DNA of 64,000 nt, taken from positions 1 through 64,000 of the forward strand of contig JAPLYO010000016.1 in NCBI GenBank assembly GCA_026395555.1, read 5' to 3'. The notes beneath the pieces are model-generated. The model had not been told where the DNA came from. It saw only the letters and a program-made list of their open reading frames with translations, and ran no database searches. The position numbers were made by a program, and so were the translations under genes. Source of the DNA: Candidatus Peregrinibacteria bacterium. GTDB lineage: Bacteria > Patescibacteriota > Gracilibacteria > UBA1369 > UBA12463. Numbering within the stretch: position 1 is the first letter of the stretch; every line of letters starts with the position of its first letter. This document shows, piece after piece, positions 60,688 to 64,000 of this stretch.

Positions 60688-61599
60688 TTATCCCATTATA
60701 AAGAACTCCAACGCCTTTTCAACCTCTTTCTTGGATCCTACAAAAATAGGTGAGCGCTGATCTAAATGTTCCAGTGGCTTATCCAAAAGCGACATCGCTC
60801 CATCGCTCGCAGCACCTCCGGCCTCGATCATAAGAAAACTCATCGTTCCACACTCGTAGAGGAGTCGCAATTTTCCATTAGGTTCATCGCTGTATCCGGG
60901 ATAGGTGAATACGCCTCTTCCTTTCACGAGAATATGATTCATATCCGGAACCATGCCGCCCGAGTAACGTAACGTATACTGATTCGCGAGCCAGTAATCG
61001 ACCAACGCCTTGTACTGGGGATTTTTGGCGCAAGCTCGTAAATTACCCGGAGCAAAATATCTTCCCTCATCGTCAACCTTCATTTTTTCCTTCTGTAACT
61101 CAAAACCGCCGCTTGTAAGTAAATATTGATGCGTTCCCTTGCCGGCAACCGCCACGAATAGTGTCGTGCGTGGACCATAAACCGCCACGACCGCAGCGCG
61201 CATCTCACTCGCCTTTTTTCCGATGAATGAGCCCTTCGGGTAGATCGCGATAATTGTCCCAACAGCAAAATTCACATCAACCAAAGATGAACCATCCAGT
61301 GGATCAAATGCGACAGAAAAATCACCATCTGCATGCAACTCCTGCTCATCATCCAGCTCCTCAGAGGCGATCATGTGAATACTTGGAAGCTTTTTTAACT
61401 CAGCAATAAGAAGATCATTAGAGACGACATCCAACTTGAGCTGGCTCTCTCCGAAAACATTTTGCGTGCCGGCATATCCAAGTATCTCACCCGTATGCAC
61501 CACATTAGCGATATCAAAAACACCCTGAGCGCAGCTCATAACAACGGCATGAAGCGCATCATTGACGCCCAGTATCTTCAAATGTTCATCAAGCTGCAT
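60688..61599 (-). CDS. fbp: Fructose-1,6-bisphosphatase class I
   Basis: This 303-residue gluconeogenic enzyme removes the 1-phosphate from fructose 1,6-bisphosphate. It has the metal-site motifs IASEELDDEQEL and FDPLDGSSLVDVNFAVGTI, then LRYSGGMVPDMNHILVKGRG for substrate binding and LLYECGTMSFLMIEAGG near the C-terminus. The order and residues match type I FBPase. The gene begins 19 bp after the aldolase gene, so the two consecutive gluconeogenic steps are co-transcribed. Confidence 0.95.
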   Translation of the reverse strand: MQLDEHLKILGVNDALHAVVMSCAQGVFDIANVVHTGEILGYAGTQNVFGESQLKLDVVSNDLLIAELKKLPSIHMIASEELDDEQELHADGDFSVAFDPLDGSSLVDVNFAVGTIIAIYPKGSFIGKKASEMRAAVVAVYGPRTTLFVAVAGKGTHQYLLTSGGFELQKEKMKVDDEGRYFAPGNLRACAKNPQYKALVDYWLANQYTLRYSGGMVPDMNHILVKGRGVFTYPGYSDEPNGKLRLLYECGTMSFLMIEAGGAASDGAMSLLDKPLEHLDQRSPIFVGSKKEVEKALEFFIMG

Positions 61600-61618
61600 A
61601 GTGGTGGTTTTTTAGAAA

Positions 61619-62509
61619 TTAATCCTGAGTGACGGTTGCGCCTGCCTCCTGTGCAACATTCTGTTCCATATCTGAAATATATTCGCCCTTTGATGCGAGA
61701 CTATTCATCTTTGCACGATGTAAAAATACCTTCTGAGCAGCCGCTAAGTTCTCGGGCTTGCCCAACCACGTCTTCGTAGCGGCGTCTTGGAGCGCTCGAG
61801 CAAAAGAAAAGGTAAGCGGCCAAGGAAGATTTTTCTCCTGATTCATCGCATTTAAATTTTGAGTAGCCTCCACGTCACCCTGCCCACCTGAGAGGAACGC
61901 CTCTCCCGCAAGTTCGCTCGGAAGTATTTTTTTAAATACCCGTAGAGTAGCAGCAGCAACCTGTTCCGGAGCGGCCTTCGCATCCGAATCCTTGCCCGGC
62001 AACACCATACTCGTCTTCAAGATAACTCCTTCTAATGCCACTCCAGCACTCTTCAATTCTTCGAAAAGCGCTGTCAAAACTCTTTCACTCGCCGCCTCCG
62101 CCTGTTCAATGGTGTGGTCCCCATCGAGAAGAACCTCGGGCTCAACCATAGGAACCAAGCCGTTCTGCTGACATGTAAGTGCATAAGCAGCCAAATCTTT
62201 CGCATTCTGACGAATATTCTCTTCCGTAGGCGTTCCCTCTCCGATCGTAATGACCGACCTCCATTTGCAGAATTTCGCGCCCAAAGCGACATACTCCTTC
62301 AAGCGAGCATCAAGCCCCTCCAATCCCGTAGTCAATTTTTCAGCTCCTGACTCAACCAAGCCAAGATCAACTTTGATTCCCGGCAATATTCCGGCAGCCT
62401 GCAGCACCTCTACAAACGTTTTTCCGGTTGATGTCGTCTGACGGATCGTCTCATCATGCAAAATAACACCGCTAATATACTCACTCTCTCCGGGAACCGT
62501 GAGAAGCAT
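61619..62509 (-). CDS. Class I fructose-bisphosphate aldolase (frameshifted, main part)
   Basis: This frame holds about 85% of a class I aldolase, which joins or splits triose phosphates via a Schiff base. From MLLTVPGESEYISGVILHDE the match is continuous: GILPGIKVDLGLVESG, CKWRSVITIGEGTP, MVEPEVLLDGDHTIEQ, the Schiff-base Lys in VILKTSMVLPG, and FLSGGQGDVEATQNLNAMN. The first 45 or so residues are in another frame (62410-62664). Comparison with the family consensus SIG.ENTE.NRRA suggests a loss of about 10 bp near 62535-62545. Confidence 0.85.
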   Translation of the reverse strand: MLLTVPGESEYISGVILHDETIRQTTSTGKTFVEVLQAAGILPGIKVDLGLVESGAEKLTTGLEGLDARLKEYVALGAKFCKWRSVITIGEGTPTEENIRQNAKDLAAYALTCQQNGLVPMVEPEVLLDGDHTIEQAEAASERVLTALFEELKSAGVALEGVILKTSMVLPGKDSDAKAAPEQVAAATLRVFKKILPSELAGEAFLSGGQGDVEATQNLNAMNQEKNLPWPLTFSFARALQDAATKTWLGKPENLAAAQKVFLHRAKMNSLASKGEYISDMEQNVAQEAGATVTQD

Positions 62510-62664
62510 CTCGCGGAACGCCCGTCGATTATCTTCCGTTCAATAGAAGCAAAACGCTTTCCTACCGTTTTCATACTTTCATCCGCCGCTAAAATACCCT
62601 TTCCGGAAGCCACCATCCGCTTCGCAATCTTAGCAAGTTCCGCAACTATCAATGAGTCGATCAT
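62410..62664 (-). pseudogene. 5' part of the frameshifted class I aldolase
   Basis: The first 43 or so residues are the true aldolase N-terminus: LAKIAKRMVASGKGILAADE followed by SMKTVGKRFASIE. After that the frame is wrong, reading RKIIDGRSARC where the family has ENTEDNRRAFRE; that second string can be read from the same DNA in the frame of 61619-62509. The gene is therefore a single aldolase broken by a short deletion or by a sequence error. Confidence 0.8.
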
Positions 62665-62728
62665 AAAGCTGAATAATTAACATTTACATTGGCATCAGCT
62701 TATCGGATAGGAGAAGAAAGTCAACGAA

Positions 62729-62757
62729 TTGACAATATATACATATAATTGTATAAT
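62729..62757 (+). promoter_or_regulatory. Consensus promoter of the Tat lipoprotein gene
   Basis: TTGACA (62729-62734) and TATAAT (62752-62757) are both perfect and 17 bp apart, the strongest promoter-like sequence in the window. The leader to ATG 62783 is about 19 nt, without a Shine-Dalgarno sequence. Confidence 0.85.
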
Positions 62758-62782
62758 GTAAACAATTATTAAACCACAAACA

Positions 62783-63673
62783 ATGAATAAGAATAACGCA
62801 CCTCAGGATCACGAAAACAAAACCAATACGAGTAAACCAATGACTCGGAGAAATTTCCTGGGAGGAGCGGCAGCGCTGACGGCAGGATTAATTACTGCTG
62901 CATGCGGAAAAAATGTACAGGGAGTGCTCAATGCAGAAGAAACACATGAGGTACAAGACGGAACAATCAACCCGGAAAAATTAGACGCACTGACCAAAAA
63001 AATCGTTCCACCATTCACGCCAATACTGGAAGAGCTAGAGATTACATCAGATGGAAAATTAACTCCTCAGTCGGAACAGACCCTCAAGGAAAAATTGGCA
63101 AGACATTTTGGCATAGATATCAATGAATTAACACGTAAAGAGGTTACTCCTGAAAAGGCCATGCCCCATACATCATATGATACCGAGAGCGGTAGCACTA
63201 CACGCACCTCAAGGACATATGAAGGCTTTGAATACCACTACAAAGGGCTTACCGTGTTTTCTATGGAGCTAACACGCACGACGATAGAGAAAAACGGTAA
63301 AGTAATTACCGATGCCTACAAAAGCTATACCTCAAATACAACGGGGGAAAAACCTGAATCAATTGCTGTAAGTTATTTTGGGGATAGTTATGGTGATAAT
63401 GTAGTCCAAATATCACATAGAGTTGGAGACAAAAAAGGTAATAACAGTTGGCTACAGACAATGATTAAGGGCACACCGAAAAAGAAACAATGCGAAGCGG
63501 TAACAAAATATAGAGCGGAATTCCTTGGAAATTCAAAAATAGTAATTGATAATGAATCAGGTCAAGTCTATGCCGGATCAGACGGTGGCGAAAATTACTA
63601 TCGTGATGAAGTCTCCCGAAAGAGAACAGACACAGACCTAAAGGCGGAGAAAGCTCTATTGGGTGAGTACTAA
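62783..63673 (+). CDS. Tat-type lipoprotein of unknown function
   Basis: This 296-residue protein has a twin-arginine signal (MTRRNFLGGAAALTAGLITA) ending in a lipobox AAC (Cys41), which predicts folded export and lipid anchoring. The mature part has a helical segment (LTPQSEQTLKEKLARHFGID) and then a beta-rich half (SRTYEGFEYHYKGLTVFSME, PESIAVSYFGDSYGDNVVQI). No domain was recognised. It stands alone behind a consensus promoter. No Tat translocase genes are in the window. Confidence 0.75.
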   Translation: MNKNNAPQDHENKTNTSKPMTRRNFLGGAAALTAGLITAACGKNVQGVLNAEETHEVQDGTINPEKLDALTKKIVPPFTPILEELEITSDGKLTPQSEQTLKEKLARHFGIDINELTRKEVTPEKAMPHTSYDTESGSTTRTSRTYEGFEYHYKGLTVFSMELTRTTIEKNGKVITDAYKSYTSNTTGEKPESIAVSYFGDSYGDNVVQISHRVGDKKGNNSWLQTMIKGTPKKKQCEAVTKYRAEFLGNSKIVIDNESGQVYAGSDGGENYYRDEVSRKRTDTDLKAEKALLGEY

Positions 63674-63720
63674 ATCGCTAAACACAATCGAGAAAAGAGT
63701 TCGGATGACAGAGAATCAAC

Positions 63721-64000
63721 TTACTTCATTGCTACCTCAGCATTGGCATGCAAATACGTGATTTTCGTAGCTGGATGCATATAGCGAATCACATCGTTTG
63801 TAACTACAGCTTGAAGCGACTGAGCGCTAGCGATGGACATCGTGACCTTTTCGTTTTCGATGACGAGAGCCTGACGTTTCGCCTGTAAATCACGGAGAAC
63901 GTATCCTTGCGTCACGCCACTCGTAGAAAACATAAGAGTCATCACGGTACTAAATCCAACCACGAGAACGAGCGTTACGAGGAAGTAGACCGGCTTGATA
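63721..64000 (-). CDS. FtsL-like membrane protein (5' end beyond window)
   Basis: The frame is open to the right edge, so the start lies outside the window. Visible residues begin IKPVYFLVTLVLVVGFSTVM (membrane helix). A coiled coil with YVLRDLQAKRQALVIENEKV and a QSLQAVVTNDVIRYMHP tail follow. The layout is that of FtsL, and it resembles the protein at 7415-7762 over helix and coiled coil. The next genes beyond the edge may include division or cell-wall genes such as a MraW or FtsI homologue. Confidence 0.65.
   Translation of the reverse strand, partial: IKPVYFLVTLVLVVGFSTVMTLMFSTSGVTQGYVLRDLQAKRQALVIENEKVTMSIASAQSLQAVVTNDVIRYMHPATKITYLHANAEVAMK

Overview
This 64 kb window is a gene-dense bacterial chromosome segment. 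The proteins are short to medium in length, intergenic gaps are small, and few starts have a Shine-Dalgarno sequence. UGA is used as a normal stop (rnpA, sufU and the SET gene all end in TGA), which argues against a recoded Gracilibacteria/Absconditabacteria lineage. SLH-anchored surface proteins, lamin-tail-domain proteins, a B12-dependent class II ribonucleotide reductase, a compact rpmH-rnpA-yidC-jag block, a reduced SufD and many lineage-specific hypotheticals suggest a Patescibacteria (CPR) genome, possibly Peregrinibacteria-like. That placement is an inference from gene content only.

Layout. 0-2 kb: two glycosyltransferases. 2-4 kb: a frameshifted PP2C-like/membrane/beta-propeller gene, divergent from rpmH-rnpA-yidC-jag (4-6.3 kb), which continues into an SLH-RlpA protein, an FtsL-like protein and tRNA-Glu. 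8-12.4 kb: an accessory stretch with a cyclase-like protein, a YefM/RelE-type toxin-antitoxin cassette between imperfect direct repeats, a trypsin-like protease, a SET-domain protein and an SLH/lectin protein. 12.4-16.6 kb: a MarR regulator and a two-subunit ABC exporter with asymmetric ATP sites. 16.7-23.6 kb: a secreted subtilase, a 580-residue aminotransferase-like protein, a CAP protein and a soluble histidine kinase. 23.6-30.5 kb: an Rrf2-regulated Suf operon (regulator-sufC-sufB-sufD-Rieske-sufS-sufU-sufT) followed by a PH-like protein and a 3-Cys ferredoxin. 30.9-33.3 kb: nrdJ, behind a 420-bp leader with candidate NrdR boxes. 33.4-41.3 kb: a repeat-rich charged protein, ComEC, a lipoprotein, a YqeY protein and groES-groEL. 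41.5-45.4 kb: an RNase Y operon ending in a TraB/Tiki-like protein. 45.8-50.7 kb: an LTD-domain protein convergent with aminotransferase-TspO-AI-2E transporter. 50.7-57.6 kb: a cell-envelope run (CAP protein, LCP ligase, RluB-type pseudouridine synthase, D,D-carboxypeptidase, MraY). 58.3-62.7 kb: aldolase (frameshifted), FBPase, ECF sigma factor and FecR-type anti-sigma in one minus-strand operon. 62.7-64 kb: a Tat-type lipoprotein and the start of a second FtsL-like gene running off the edge.

The genes mostly serve envelope building and surface proteolysis, Fe-S cluster assembly, deoxynucleotide synthesis, protein folding and gluconeogenesis. The most unusual points are: (i) the extended fold-type IV aminotransferase; (ii) the repeat-flanked toxin-antitoxin cassette with a YefM-style operator; (iii) several promoters placed so that transcripts would be leaderless; (iv) Lys-rich tails on two unrelated proteins; and (v) a set of apparent internal deletions or frameshifts (ABC subunit 1, ECF sigma factor, aldolase, PP2C-like gene), which are either real decay or assembly error. 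No CRISPR array, prophage or insertion sequence was seen.
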